Numbered from the stretch's first letter, positions 27,344 to 36,075 are shown. The stretch is 64,000 nucleotides of DNA from Pseudomonadales bacterium (GCA_022822135.1 JAJECH010000004.1:62001-126000), one strand, 5' to 3'. A program made the numbers and translations. The notes: generated from the letters alone by a model not told the origin.

Positions 27344-27981
27344 ATCGAACCAAGCGTACGGAGATTTTTGAACGCCTCCAGGCAGCTGACCCAAATCCGA
27401 CCACTGAACTTGATTTTGGTTCACCGTTCGAGCTGCTAGTTTCCGTGATTCTGTCCGCACAAGCGACGGATGTATCGGTGAATGCCGCGACCGTTGAACT
27501 CTTCAAGGTCGCGAACACGCCGGACAAGATGCTCGACCTAGGTGAAGATCAACTCCAAGACTACATTCGAACCATTGGTCTCTTTCGGGCAAAAGCCAAG
27601 AACATCATCGCGACGAGTCGGATTCTCATTGAGCAGTTCAACGGTGAGATTCCAAGAGACCGAGAGCAACTGGAGACGTTACCGGGTGTAGGACGCAAAA
27701 CCGCGAACGTCGTTCTAAATACGGCTTTCGGCATGCCGACCATCGCCGTAGACACACACATTTTTCGTGTTGGCAATCGCACCAAGATCGCGCACGGTAA
27801 GACGCCGAGGGAAGTCGAAGACCGTCTAGTTCGCCTCGTACCAGAGGAATTCCAACAAGGTGCTCACCACTGGCTCATCCTGCACGGACGATATGTGTGT
27901 AAAGCACGACGGCCTCTCTGTGGTCGCTGTGTTATTAACGATCTATGCGAGTTTCGGCAGAAGAACGAGGATGTCGAGTAG
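27340..27981 (+). CDS. nth: Endonuclease III
   Basis: A 213-residue bifunctional DNA glycosylase/AP lyase removing oxidised pyrimidines. The helix-hairpin-helix LPGVGRKTANVVL lies near residue 113 with the catalytic Lys in it. VDTHIFRVGNR near residue 137 carries the catalytic Asp. The C-terminal [4Fe-4S] motif C-x6-C-x2-C-x5-C reads CKARRPLCGRCVINDLC. Start is GTG overlapping rnfE. Position after rnfE is the conserved gammaproteobacterial arrangement. Confidence 0.97.
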   Translation: MNRTKRTEIFERLQAADPNPTTELDFGSPFELLVSVILSAQATDVSVNAATVELFKVANTPDKMLDLGEDQLQDYIRTIGLFRAKAKNIIATSRILIEQFNGEIPRDREQLETLPGVGRKTANVVLNTAFGMPTIAVDTHIFRVGNRTKIAHGKTPREVEDRLVRLVPEEFQQGAHHWLILHGRYVCKARRPLCGRCVINDLCEFRQKNEDVE

Positions 27982-28033
27982 CTCGTGTTCGTCTAGATTT
28001 GAGCTCATCCGAAGATAGCGATGGACACTTTCC

Positions 28034-29260
28034 TCAGTCTACTGCGCCGGTTTCGTTGCTCCTGCCACGACGCGCGGCGGTCTTCAGACGTAACGCGTTC
28101 AACTTGATGAATCCGGTCGCATCCGCTTGGTCGTATGCGCCTTCATCCTCATCGAACGTCACGGTCGCTTCGTCGTAGAGACTTGACTGATCTGACCAGC
28201 GACCCACGGTCGTTATGTTGCCTTTGTGCAATTTCATACGTACACGCCCGGTCACGGGTTTCTGCGTCTCGTCGATAAATGTTTGGAGCGCCAAGCGTTC
28301 CGGGGACCACCAGTAACCGTTGTAGATGATCCGAGCATACTTCGGCATCAGTTCATCACGGAGATGGGTCACTTCGCGATCAAGCGTGATGGATTCCATG
28401 GCACGATGTGATGCCAAGAGGATCGTTCCACCGGGTGTTTCATAACAACCCCTGGATTTCATACCTACGAACCGGTTTTCGACCATATCAAGGCGGCCGA
28501 CCCCGTGCGCGCCGCCAAGTTCATTTAATCGCGTAAGTAAAGCTGCTGCGGTTAACGTCTCGCCGTTTACCGCGACTGGGTCGCCGCGTTCAAAATCAAT
28601 CTCAACGTATTCTGGGGCGTTCGGCGCGTCGTTCACGGCTACGGTTCTTCGCCACATCGACTCAGACGGCTCGACGCCAGGATCTTCAAGTTCTCCTCCT
28701 TCATATGAGATGTGCAATAGGTTTGCATCCATCGAGTACGGTGACTCGAATCCACGGGTGAACTCAACAGGGATCTGATGTTTCTCACAATACGCCATCA
28801 TTGAAACGCGCGTGTTCAACTCCCATTCACGGTGTGGGGCAATGACTTCAATATCCGGCGCCAATGCCATCGCACCTAACTCAAACCGAACTTGATCGTT
28901 CCCTTTCCCGGTCGCTCCGTGTGCGATGCCCGACGCTCCGCTAGCTTTCGCGATCTCAACCAAGCGCTTTGAGATTAAAGGACGCGCAATACTTGTGCCG
29001 AGGAGGTATTCACCTTCATACACGGTATTCGCTCGAAACATCGGAAATACGTAATCGCGAACGAAGTCCTCTTGAAGGTCCTCGATATGGATTTCTGAGA
29101 CACCCATCGCTTCGGCTTTGGCGCGAGCGGGTTCAAGCTCTTCACCTTGTCCGATGTCAGCTGTAAACGTGATCACCTCAGCTTGTCGCTCTTCCTGCAA
29201 CCAGCGACAAATCACAGATGTATCCAACCCGCCCGAATAGGCGAGAACTACCTTTTCCAT
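28034..29260 (-). CDS. argG: Argininosuccinate synthase
   Basis: A 408-residue enzyme joining citrulline and aspartate with [16 protein letters not shown] at residue 4 is the PP-loop. [13 protein letters not shown] near residue 88 and [13 protein letters not shown] near residue 115 are family signatures. ATG 29260 is chosen because it starts the conserved [11 protein letters not shown]; an upstream in-frame extension lacks likeness. With argD and argF 11 kb away and argS upstream, the window holds much of late arginine synthesis and use. I found no recognisable ArgR box in the 225-base divergent region. Confidence 0.97.
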   Translation of the reverse strand: MEKVVLAYSGGLDTSVICRWLQEERQAEVITFTADIGQGEELEPARAKAEAMGVSEIHIEDLQEDFVRDYVFPMFRANTVYEGEYLLGTSIARPLISKRLVEIAKASGASGIAHGATGKGNDQVRFELGAMALAPDIEVIAPHREWELNTRVSMMAYCEKHQIPVEFTRGFESPYSMDANLLHISYEGGELEDPGVEPSESMWRRTVAVNDAPNAPEYVEIDFERGDPVAVNGETLTAAALLTRLNELGGAHGVGRLDMVENRFVGMKSRGCYETPGGTILLASHRAMESITLDREVTHLRDELMPKYARIIYNGYWWSPERLALQTFIDETQKPVTGRVRMKLHKGNITTVGRWSDQSSLYDEATVTFDEDEGAYDQADATGFIKLNALRLKTAARRGRSNETGAVD

Positions 29261-29485
29261 TGATGGAATTTCTAACGCGAACCGCCAATTATCGAACTGC
29301 AGCGAATTACATGAAGGATCCCGCTCCACTCATTTGGTGTTCAATGAGTCTCAAAACTATGTATGCTTCGAGAGTGCGCGCGGTCACGACGCGCTGCGAG
29401 TCATATATGGCACGTATCGAGGTGAGATCGCCAAACAATCTGTTGATTGTCTAAAGCACACCTTTTTTGACAAACAGTTCGCATC

Positions 29486-30085
29486 TTGAACTTAAACGAT
29501 CGATTCCGCGCTTTTCTACCGGTCGTCGTAGATGTAGAAACCGGCGGGGTCGATCCGACTCAACACGCACTACTTGAACTGGCTGTGGTGCTGTTAAAGT
29601 GGGAGGACGATCGTCTATCCCCAGACGAGATTCATACCTGGAATATCGAGCCGCATCCAGCCACCATTGTTACCGAGAAATCCATTGAGCTCACTCAGAT
29701 CGATCCTGACGATTCCGATCGAGGCAATGTTGAGGAGGAAACGGCATTACGGGAGAGTTTTCGCGTCATCCGACGAGCGGTAAAGGACGCCGAATGTAAA
29801 AGAGCTGTATTAACTGGCCATAACGCACACTTCGACCATCGATTCATCGTAGAAGCGGCTGCAAGAAATAACGTAGGCCGAAATCCGTTTCACCCCTTTA
29901 CCGTGCTTGACACGGCGTCACTCAGCGCTGTCGCGCTAGGTCACACTGTTTTGCACGAAGCTGCGAAACGGATTGGGATGGATTTTGACACGGAAGCGGC
30001 TCATGCCGCGAGCTACGACGCAGAAATTACCGCGAGAGTGTTCTGTGAGATCGTGAACCGGTCGAATTACTCGGCGGACGTCTGA
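29486..30085 (+). CDS. rnt: Ribonuclease T
   Basis: A 199-residue DEDD-type 3'-5' exoribonuclease that trims tRNA and other stable RNA 3' ends. VVVDVETGGVDP near residue 13 holds the first Asp-Glu pair. LTGHNAHFDHRFI near residue 111 holds the next Asp. The final His-x4-Asp is HAASYDAE near residue 172. Start is TTG 29486 (MNLNDRFRAFLPVV). It converges with and overlaps grxD by 19 bases; the rnt-grxD neighbourhood is common in gammaproteobacteria. Confidence 0.94.
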   Translation: MNLNDRFRAFLPVVVDVETGGVDPTQHALLELAVVLLKWEDDRLSPDEIHTWNIEPHPATIVTEKSIELTQIDPDDSDRGNVEEETALRESFRVIRRAVKDAECKRAVLTGHNAHFDHRFIVEAAARNNVGRNPFHPFTVLDTASLSAVALGHTVLHEAAKRIGMDFDTEAAHAASYDAEITARVFCEIVNRSNYSADV

Positions 30086-30411
30086 GCTTTTTCTGCCGCG
30101 TCTTCAAGTAACGGTTTCAGTTCGCCGTTCTCGTGCATCTCCGAGACGATATCGCAACCACCAACGAGTTCTCCTTCCACGTACAACTGAGGAAACGTCG
30201 GCCAGTCAGCAATCTGAGGTAACGTCGCTCGAATATCGGGATTACTGAGAACATCAACGTAAGCGAAACGCTGACCACAGTCGACTAGACACTGTACAGT
30301 ACGTAACGAAAAGCCACATTGTGGAGCAGACGGTGATCCTTTCATATACAGAAGAATAGGATTGTCACTTATCTGACCACGGATCGTATCTTCGACGCTC
30401 GTTTCGCTCAT
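30067..30411 (-). CDS. grxD: Monothiol glutaredoxin GrxD
   Basis: A 114-residue Grx4-type glutaredoxin with the CGFS active site (SAPQCGFSLRTVQ near residue 30) that holds a glutathione-ligated [2Fe-2S] cluster. WPTFPQLYVEGELVGGCDIV near residue 71 is the glutathione-binding TVP-like and GG region. It trafficks Fe-S clusters. ATG 30411 is preceded by GAGGAA, which decides this start over an in-frame upstream one. A C-terminal Glu/Ala-rich tail extends the fold. Confidence 0.95.
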   Translation of the reverse strand: MSETSVEDTIRGQISDNPILLYMKGSPSAPQCGFSLRTVQCLVDCGQRFAYVDVLSNPDIRATLPQIADWPTFPQLYVEGELVGGCDIVSEMHENGELKPLLEDAAEKAQTSAE

Positions 30412-30695
30412 GGGTTCCTCGTTTGGATCTGCTTGATTCAGCATGGGAAGTTTAGCGATTGTGGTCGGTATTCGGCCGAGTTGCGTACAAAATGCGCGTC
30501 AAATCGAGCTTAGATGTGTGCGAAACAACCTCGCAGACTAGAAATGAAGGTCCTCACTGGTTCAGATGCCGAACGACCGCGTTGAATTCGACGAATCATC
30601 CCGTTCAACGCAATAGATTCTGCCTACGTCAACGAGTGTATGGCTCTGAGTCCAGCGGTTGCAGTTAAATATCTAATGTAGAAAGGACTAACGAA

Positions 30696-31448
30696 ATGAC
30701 AGAAATAGAACCGTCAAACGACCGGCCCGTGAGTTGGCAACCGTGGGGATTCTGGGCAACGAGTGGACTGGGGCTGCTTGTCGTGGTGCTGTACCTTCTT
30801 ATAGGCCTTCTCGTCGCCATCGCATTGGTTTTCTTAGCTCTTGATACAGACGTAAATCAAGGAGCTGACGCATTCGACTTGGTAAATTCAAATCCAAACT
30901 TCGTGATTGGAGGAAGCCTTGTGTCGGCCGTGATCGCATTCCTGTTGGTACTGCTGATCGCGGGAAGGCGTCGGGGAGCTTCGTGGATTGAATACTTGGC
31001 CGTACGTCGACCCGCGGCGAAGGAATTGTTGGTATGGCTCGGAATTTCCCTGGTGACCGTGATAGTGTTAGGTGTGATCGGCGAGTTGTTGGATCGACCC
31101 GCGGTCCCGAAGCTTTGGGAAGAGTTGTATCTTTCGTCTTCTATTCTGCCACTCCTTCTACTTGCGGTCATTGCAGCACCGCTCTTCGAGGAATCACTCT
31201 TCCGTGGGTTTCTGTTCACTGGCTGGTCGAGTTCGAAATTAGGAGTAACGGGAACCATCCTCCTCACTGCCGTATTCTTCACTGTATTGCACGCCGGATA
31301 CGATGCCTTTGATCTAGGACAGGTCTTCGTGCTTGGCGTATTGTTAGGTATCGCGAGGTATCGGAGTGGCTCGCTTGTCGTGCCTGTTGTAATGCATGCC
31401 TTCACCAACGCTCTAGCGTTTCTGCAGATGGCATACATACTCGGATGA
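30696..31448 (+). CDS. CPBP family intramembrane metalloprotease (CAAX/Abi type)
   Basis: A 250-residue membrane protein with about seven hydrophobic helices. It has the CPBP motifs EESLFRG (EExxxR) near residue 165, a second-motif His in VLHAGYDAF near residue 198, and MHAFTNALAF near residue 231. These residues line the intramembrane metal site of CAAX-prenyl-protease and bacteriocin-processing relatives. AAGGA lies seven bases before ATG 30696. The target protein is unknown. It opens the looser accessory region and no bacteriocin or immunity gene is visible beside it. Confidence 0.88.
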   Translation: MTEIEPSNDRPVSWQPWGFWATSGLGLLVVVLYLLIGLLVAIALVFLALDTDVNQGADAFDLVNSNPNFVIGGSLVSAVIAFLLVLLIAGRRRGASWIEYLAVRRPAAKELLVWLGISLVTVIVLGVIGELLDRPAVPKLWEELYLSSSILPLLLLAVIAAPLFEESLFRGFLFTGWSSSKLGVTGTILLTAVFFTVLHAGYDAFDLGQVFVLGVLLGIARYRSGSLVVPVVMHAFTNALAFLQMAYILG

Positions 31449-31673
31449 TGGCGCTCGATTGCACAGCCAATTGAACTAACGTCTCTCATACGATCGCAAG
31501 ACAAACTAATCTAGCACGGAGATTGGTGAAACGTACTGAACCTAGGTATGGAACACTCTTGGTTTTGATCGGACGAGTTGACGACCTATTTCATCGTCCG
31601 CAGTCTTAATTCGGTCGCTTGCGAACGACAGCTAAATCAAACCGTCGCTAACGAGTTCTCGATGACGAACGAT

Positions 31674-31835
31674 CTAAACGCGATACCGCTTTTCTGTCCG
31701 CGCGTTGCGAAGTAACTCATCCAGTTCAAGTCGATATTTAGACGGATTGTGTTTCAAGTTCTCGTCCTCGTCGTATACAACGTGAGAACCGCCGGGGAAC
31801 GCGAACCAATCTTTTACGTCTTTAGACTCTCTCAT
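31674..31835 (-). CDS. Small unrecognised ORF, 53 residues
   Basis: ATG at 31835 opens a 53-residue frame beginning MRESKDVKDWFAFPGG and ending RTEKRYRV. It is rich in Asp, Glu, Lys and Arg, with a helical second half (SKYRLELDELLRNAR). Its composition looks like a soluble protein rather than translated noise. There is no strong Shine-Dalgarno sequence and no family is recognised. It lies divergent from relB, 148 bases away. Confidence 0.35.
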   Translation of the reverse strand: MRESKDVKDWFAFPGGSHVVYDEDENLKHNPSKYRLELDELLRNARTEKRYRV

Positions 31836-31926
31836 ACTTCGATTGTAGGATTTGATCGGTCAATTCGTCAGCGTCGCGTTCTTAGCCCCTACGTCAGGCT
31901 TACCGGACAGAGGTGGTGTATTCTCC

Positions 31927-31965
31927 TTGCGATTTCAATGGAAATTTGCGATACTTGTATTACAA
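31927..31965 (+). promoter_or_regulatory. Candidate relBE promoter with operator-like inverted repeat
   Basis: TTGCGA at 31927-31932 and GATACT at 31950-31955, 17 bases apart, form a reasonable -35/-10 pair. TTGTA-T-TACAA at 31955-31965 is a perfect 5-1-5 inverted repeat over the expected transcription start, where RelB-type proteins often bind their own promoter. A GGAG follows at 31971, nine bases before the relB ATG. Confidence 0.5.
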
Positions 31966-31983
31966 CAACAGGAGAAACAGTCG

Positions 31984-32214
31984 ATGGGAGCCATGTCGCT
32001 TCGTCTGTCGGACGAAGTATTGGAACGATTGAATAGGTTGGCTGATGCAACGGGAAGAACGAAAACCTACTATGCAACTGAAGCTATCAACCGTTATTTG
32101 GACGACATGGAAGATCTCTATCTCGCGGAGACCCGCTGGCGCGAACTTCAACAGGGACGTTCTACGACGATCTCGTTGGAGGAGATAGCAGATCAGTACA
32201 TCTTGGACGATTGA
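31984..32214 (+). CDS. relB: RelB-like ribbon-helix-helix antitoxin
   Basis: A 76-residue protein. The N-terminal MSLRLSDEVLERLNRLADATGRTKTYY is a ribbon-helix-helix DNA-binding unit. The C-terminal half (LYLAETRWRELQQGR...EEIADQY) resembles RelB/StbD-type antitoxins that wrap the toxin. ATG 31984 has GGAG upstream; ATG 31993 is an alternative. It overlaps the relE-like gene by 11 bases, the classic coupled layout. The RelB role is inferred from fold and pairing. Confidence 0.82.
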   Translation: MGAMSLRLSDEVLERLNRLADATGRTKTYYATEAINRYLDDMEDLYLAETRWRELQQGRSTTISLEEIADQYILDD

Positions 32215-32467
32215 GATCAGTACGTCCGCAGAAAGGGAACTAAAGAGACTAGATCCTGGGACTTCGTCTCGACTGGTGACGTTCCTTCGTGATCGTCTAA
32301 GTTCACTCGAACGTCCCAGAGAATTGGGTAGCGCGCTTAGACATTCAGACGGATATTGGCGATATCGAGTCGGTGACTACCGCATTATCTGTCGCATCGT
32401 AGATGCTGAACGCCGTATTGTGGTGCTTGCTTTCGGTCACAGGCGCGAGGTATATCGTTCGCTCTAG
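32204..32467 (+). CDS. relE: RelE/ParE-family toxin
   Basis: An 87-residue RelE-superfamily protein. TTG 32204 gives the full fold MTIEISTSAERELKRLDPGT, whereas the next start, GTG 32276, would remove the first strand and helix. Typical elements are AERELKRL, the middle GYWRYRVGDYRIICRI near residue 50, and the end VVLAFGHRREVYR. In RelE these basic residues and the C-terminal Tyr act in ribosome-dependent mRNA cleavage. RelE and ParE cannot be separated safely by sequence alone, but R-x-Y-R near the end favours RelE. Confidence 0.82.
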   Translation, partial: WTIEISTSAERELKRLDPGTSSRLVTFLRDRLSSLERPRELGSALRHSDGYWRYRVGDYRIICRIVDAERRIVVLAFGHRREVYRSL

Positions 32468-32954
32468 GCTAATGCGTTGACGTTATCGAGCGTCATGGAT
32501 CGTCTCGGTATGGACCAAGATTGATTCCTTCCTGATTTTGTTTTAGAGTGATTTGATTAGAGATACCCCAGAACCATCGTGAAATTATGGATGGCGAGAC
32601 CTCATCTGCACCTGCCGAGCATGTCTCGTCACTTAGCTATCAGTCTGACGCGACTTCAATTCGAAACTTCATGCAGAGCAATCTAGAAACGATTAATCGC
32701 TTCGAATTTCCCTAAATGACTTTGGTCGATGACTATGTCCTAAGGTGCATTACCGTCCAGATTTCTAATGCTTGGGTGCGCACCGATATCCAACATGGCT
32801 GAAATGATTGCCGTGTCGTATTCGTGCAAAAATTCCGCGTTTGCCGCAAGAGATAACGCGCCTTCTCTGTTTTTTAATTCTGCTAGCACCCAATCCCGCG
32901 ACAACGATTTGCGTTATCGGTACTATGGTCGGAATTTCCCTTACAGTTCGTGAA
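32468..32954. other. Gap between relE and the VOC gene
   Basis: A 487-base stretch with no recognisable gene, repeat or RNA. A 42-codon frame at 32587-32715 (+) was examined and not supported. Confidence 0.45.
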
Positions 32955-33353
32955 ATGACGAGTTCAGTTTTACCTTTCTTGATGTTCCAAGGCAACAATG
33001 CTGAAGAAGCGATCAACTTCTACGTGGATTTGATACCCAATAGTCGCATCGAGACGATTCAGCGCTACGGCGATTCTAATCCAGATTTCGCCGAGTTGAT
33101 TATGGCCGCGACGGTTTCCATCGGTGGTCAGAGTGTTCGTGTCTTCGATAGCCCGATCAAACACAACTTCGATTTCACGCCTTCCTTCTCGTTGTTTGTG
33201 GAGTGTGAATCAGAAGAAGAAATAAAGACCATTACTTCTGCTCTTGAAGAAGGTGGCAAGGTGCTTATGCCATTGGATTCTTACGACTTCAGCACACAGT
33301 TCGCGTGGGTCGAAGATCGCTTTGGCGTGTCGTGGCAGTTGAACCGCGCATAG
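32955..33353 (+). CDS. VOC family protein (PhnB-like glyoxalase fold)
   Basis: A 132-residue protein of the vicinal oxygen chelate superfamily, PhnB/3-demethylubiquinone-methyltransferase-like subgroup. VLPFLMFQGNNAEEAINFYVDLIP at the start and FAWVEDRFGVSWQL at the end are family hallmarks. The intermediate FDFTPSFSLFVECESEEEI is also typical. ATG 32955 starts the conserved domain; the frame is open upstream but without likeness. The metal or substrate is unknown. It lies among toxin-antitoxin genes without an obvious link. Confidence 0.85.
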   Translation: MTSSVLPFLMFQGNNAEEAINFYVDLIPNSRIETIQRYGDSNPDFAELIMAATVSIGGQSVRVFDSPIKHNFDFTPSFSLFVECESEEEIKTITSALEEGGKVLMPLDSYDFSTQFAWVEDRFGVSWQLNRA

Positions 33354-33664
33354 CATCCAAGATATCGGTAACACATCGATCGAATCATTCCGACTAAACG
33401 CAGTTAGGCAGGTTTCTGCTTCGCTGCAGTGAAACGTACAGAAGCAGCTCGTATGCTGTACTTTTCGCGAGTCGCGTTCATCAATATCTAGACGCGCTAA
33501 GGAGTCGCCTGCATACGCGAGACGGAACGCTAACGAAGAATTGCCCCATTCAGGATATTCCGATAGACATGGTGCGTGAGTCCTCGATGTGCACCGACTC
33601 TTGAAAATAGTAGAGATCAAACAATCCTAATAAACGCTATAATAGTAATGTTTATTCACGTTTT
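33354..33664. other. Gap between the VOC gene and hipB
   Basis: Just over 300 bases. Apart from the hipBA promoter/operator at the right end, I see no gene, RNA or repeat in it. Confidence 0.45.
33629..33656 (+). promoter_or_regulatory. Candidate hipBA operator and promoter
   Basis: AATAAAC at 33629-33635 and GTTTATT at 33650-33656 form a perfect inverted repeat with a 14-base spacer. A consensus -10, TATAAT, at 33638-33643 lies between the arms. No good -35 is seen at the expected distance. The hipB start follows eight bases later, so the leader would be very short. Binding here by HipB would block the promoter directly. Confidence 0.55.
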
Positions 33665-33985
33665 ATGCCATTAAGAGCTATGGATGTATACACTATATTA
33701 TCCGCTCCTGAGATTGCCGAGGACCTGTCTAATCGCCTGAAGCAGCGTCGACTGGCACGAAACCTGACTCAGGCAGGACTTGCTGCTCGATCCGGCGTGC
33801 CACTAGGAACGCTTAGGAAATTCGAACACTCAGGATCGATCTCCCTTCTCTCGTTCGTTCGCCTTTTGGTCGCTCTCGACGAGCAGGCTGGCCTTGAAAG
33901 GTTACTAGAGTCGAACGACGAAGCCGCGACGTTAGATGAGCTACTATCTAAACCTAAAGTACGAAAGCGTGGTCGACTAGCTTGA
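33665..33985 (+). CDS. hipB: HipB-like helix-turn-helix antitoxin
   Basis: A 106-residue XRE-type protein. The helix-turn-helix spans about residues 22-77: RLKQRRLARNLTQAGLAARSG, then GVPLGTLRKFEHSGSI and SFVRLLVALD. A basic C-terminal tail, KPKVRKRGRLA, follows. It overlaps the hipA-like gene by four bases (TTGA), as in hipBA operons, and a dyad operator lies upstream. ATG 33680 is a possible alternative start. It should neutralise and co-repress with the HipA-like kinase. Confidence 0.85.
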   Translation: MPLRAMDVYTILSAPEIAEDLSNRLKQRRLARNLTQAGLAARSGVPLGTLRKFEHSGSISLLSFVRLLVALDEQAGLERLLESNDEAATLDELLSKPKVRKRGRLA

Positions 33986-35247
33986 CAGCACCCTTGCTTC
34001 GAAGCGAGCTACTGAACGTTTCACTACGGTGGGATGAAAACGATGTTCAGTCTGTCGGTCGACTCGGATACGTCAACAGAGTTGCTCACCTTGAGTACGA
34101 CAGCGACTTTCGGTCATCCGGCGTGGAACTCTCGCCTATCCGTGATCGAATCTCTCTTGGCTCGCCAACAATCCGCCCATATGACCTTGCGTTATTTGAA
34201 GGTCTACATGGCGTATTTCACGACAGCTTGCCAGACAGTTGGGGTCGTTTACTCACGGACCGACGCGCACGAGAACTCGGCATTGATCCCGCATCATTGA
34301 CGCCCCTTGAGCGCTTAGCGTGGGTCGGCGATCAAGGGATCGGCGCTCTCTGCTACGAACCAGCAGAGAGTGTCTGGACCGATTTCGATTCTCCATTGGA
34401 TTTGCGCGTCTTGGAAGACGATGCGCGCGATGTGCTGGAAGGAAGGGCATCTGACGTCGTCGCCGAACTTGGACACCTAGGTGGATCCCCAGGAGGCGCT
34501 CGACCCAAAGCTACGGTCGCTATTGATGCAAATGACGGTGCGATCTACGGACCAACCGTGATCGATACGAAATATCAACACTGCATCGTGAAATTCAGAG
34601 GCGTAGACGACCCACCTGATGCCGCGAATATCGAGCAGGCTTACGCAAATATGGCGCAAACGGCTGGCGTTCGAGTCCCTGTGACTCAACTGATCATTGA
34701 TGACCGTGGTAAGCCATATTTCGTCTCGCATCGATTCGATCGAATTGGAACGAAACGACTACATACTCACTCCGCGAGCGGGTTGCTCTACGCAGACTAT
34801 CGATTGCCTGCTCTGGATTACCGCGATTTGATCTCACTTACGCGCGCGCTTACGCACGATCGAAGGGAAGTCTTGGCCATGTTTGCATTGGCTGTTTTTA
34901 ACGTCCTAGCGCACAATCGAGACGATCACGCTCGACAATTCACTTTTCTGATGTCGCGCGACGGTCAATGGAAGCTCGCACCTGCATATGACCTCACTTA
35001 TTCCATAGGTCCTGGTGGCGAACATTCGACGTCGGTGTTAGGGCTCGGGAAGCAAATCTCTCACTCACAACTCTTGGCACTCGGTCGGAGCGCGGATTTG
35101 GATGACACCGAGTCCGAAGAAATCATCGAACGTACAGTCGCCACTGTGGCGGACTGGGACCGATTCGCACGAGAATGGGATGTCGGATCAAACTCGCGCA
35201 TACAGGTCGGTGCTGCGGTTGCTTCAGTGCGAGAATCTTTGATTTAA
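33982..35247 (+). CDS. hipA: HipA-family serine/threonine kinase toxin
   Basis: A 421-residue HipA-type kinase. In order: an N-terminal subdomain with FHDSLPDSWGRLL near residue 80; the glycine-rich loop LGGSPGGARPKATV near residue 167; YFVSHRFDRIG near residue 247; the catalytic loop VLAHNRDDHARQF near residue 308; and the metal-binding Asp in LAPAYDLTYS near residue 333. All kinase residues look intact. HipA of E. coli phosphorylates glutamyl-tRNA synthetase; relatives hit other synthetases, so the target is open. Start is TTG overlapping hipB. In length (421) it is near E. coli HipA (440). Confidence 0.88.
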   Translation: MTAPLLRSELLNVSLRWDENDVQSVGRLGYVNRVAHLEYDSDFRSSGVELSPIRDRISLGSPTIRPYDLALFEGLHGVFHDSLPDSWGRLLTDRRARELGIDPASLTPLERLAWVGDQGIGALCYEPAESVWTDFDSPLDLRVLEDDARDVLEGRASDVVAELGHLGGSPGGARPKATVAIDANDGAIYGPTVIDTKYQHCIVKFRGVDDPPDAANIEQAYANMAQTAGVRVPVTQLIIDDRGKPYFVSHRFDRIGTKRLHTHSASGLLYADYRLPALDYRDLISLTRALTHDRREVLAMFALAVFNVLAHNRDDHARQFTFLMSRDGQWKLAPAYDLTYSIGPGGEHSTSVLGLGKQISHSQLLALGRSADLDDTESEEIIERTVATVADWDRFAREWDVGSNSRIQVGAAVASVRESLI

Positions 35248-35325
35248 GTCAAAGCGCAATCGGAAAAAGCGATGAACACATTCAGTCTACACTGAACAGA
35301 ACTCCGCATTGAAACAGCTGGATGA

Positions 35326-36075
35326 TCACTCTCTCATTGGCTGATCGTGTCCATCCTGGTCTTTATGTAGATCCCGGCTTTTTCTTGCTTTCCGTTCCTG
35401 TCTCTCCAATGCCATTCGACGATGTTCCCAACCTGCATACCAGTCGCTAAACCATTTGGGACGTAACTCGTGACTAATCAGGTTTATTACGCGACCCGAC
35501 TGAAAAAATGCTAGTCTCGGTGGATCCTGGCATCCTAAGTCATACTCTTCGCTGTTGTCGTAGATCGTCAATTCGTCGAACAATTCCACTGTCCTTCGAA
35601 GATTTGAAAGCGAATAACGCCACCGAGTTGGAATTAACTCTGGATCGACCTGATGCCCTGTCCGATCGCGCGTACGTTGAGCGATTCGATGGATATTGAC
35701 CTCGGGGGCGTATGTTCCCAGATAGTGCCCATGGATGCGATAACCATGCGATCGCGCTTCATTGACCTGTCCCACACCACGCTCTCCAGAATAGGTGCTC
35801 TCGACTCCATAAGGTTTGTGATCTTTGATAGCTCTTCGTATCCGCTCCTCACCTATTTCGAGCGCTTCTATACGACTCGCTTCGCTATCCCAATTTCCGA
35901 TCCCATCGGCTATTGAATCAAGGTCTATGTGAACCTCGGCTAGCGCATCCCTATTCGCTCTCTTCCAAGTGGTTTTGCCACAACCGTTACATCCCATCAC
36001 GATGGTAAACGGAGTTTTATTGTCCAATATATCAGCCAAAGGACCGACCATGGGGTGATTAAGGAATGAGAGCAA
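35326..36075 (-). CDS. Zeta-toxin-like P-loop kinase, orphan
   Basis: A 249-residue P-loop protein. Walker A GCNGCGKTTWK lies near residue 28 and HIDLDSIA near residue 49. GVESTYSGERG near residue 88 resembles the zeta-family substrate and base region. IYDNSEEYDL near residue 172 fits the late Asn/Ser region of zeta-type kinases. The C-terminus is highly charged. Zeta toxins phosphorylate UDP-N-acetylglucosamine, but many homologues are nucleotide or other kinases. No antitoxin-like gene is adjacent. Start is TTG 36075 or ATG 36051. It converges on hipA. Confidence 0.7.
   Translation of the reverse strand: MLSFLNHPMVGPLADILDNKTPFTIVMGCNGCGKTTWKRANRDALAEVHIDLDSIADGIGNWDSEASRIEALEIGEERIRRAIKDHKPYGVESTYSGERGVGQVNEARSHGYRIHGHYLGTYAPEVNIHRIAQRTRDRTGHQVDPELIPTRWRYSLSNLRRTVELFDELTIYDNSEEYDLGCQDPPRLAFFQSGRVINLISHELRPKWFSDWYAGWEHRRMALERQERKARKSRDLHKDQDGHDQPMRE

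Larger units (their letters stand above)
31449..31983. other. Gene-poor gap between the CPBP gene and relB
   Basis: A 535-base stretch holding only one small candidate frame on the minus strand (31674-31835) and the relBE promoter at its right end. I see no repeat, RNA gene or decayed gene that I can name. Such length is unusual against neighbouring gaps of under 100 bases. Confidence 0.5.

Noticed and set aside
29261-29485. ArgR box in the argG/rnt divergent region
   Set aside because: No TGAAT-N4-ATTCA-like sequence was found on either strand.
32276-32467. Shorter toxin frame starting at GTG 32276
   Set aside because: It removes the first strand and helix of the RelE fold; TTG 32204 gives the full protein and couples to relB.
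32587-32715. 42-codon plus-strand ORF between relE and the VOC gene
   Set aside because: Low-complexity Ser-rich peptide, no Shine-Dalgarno sequence, no likeness to known small proteins.
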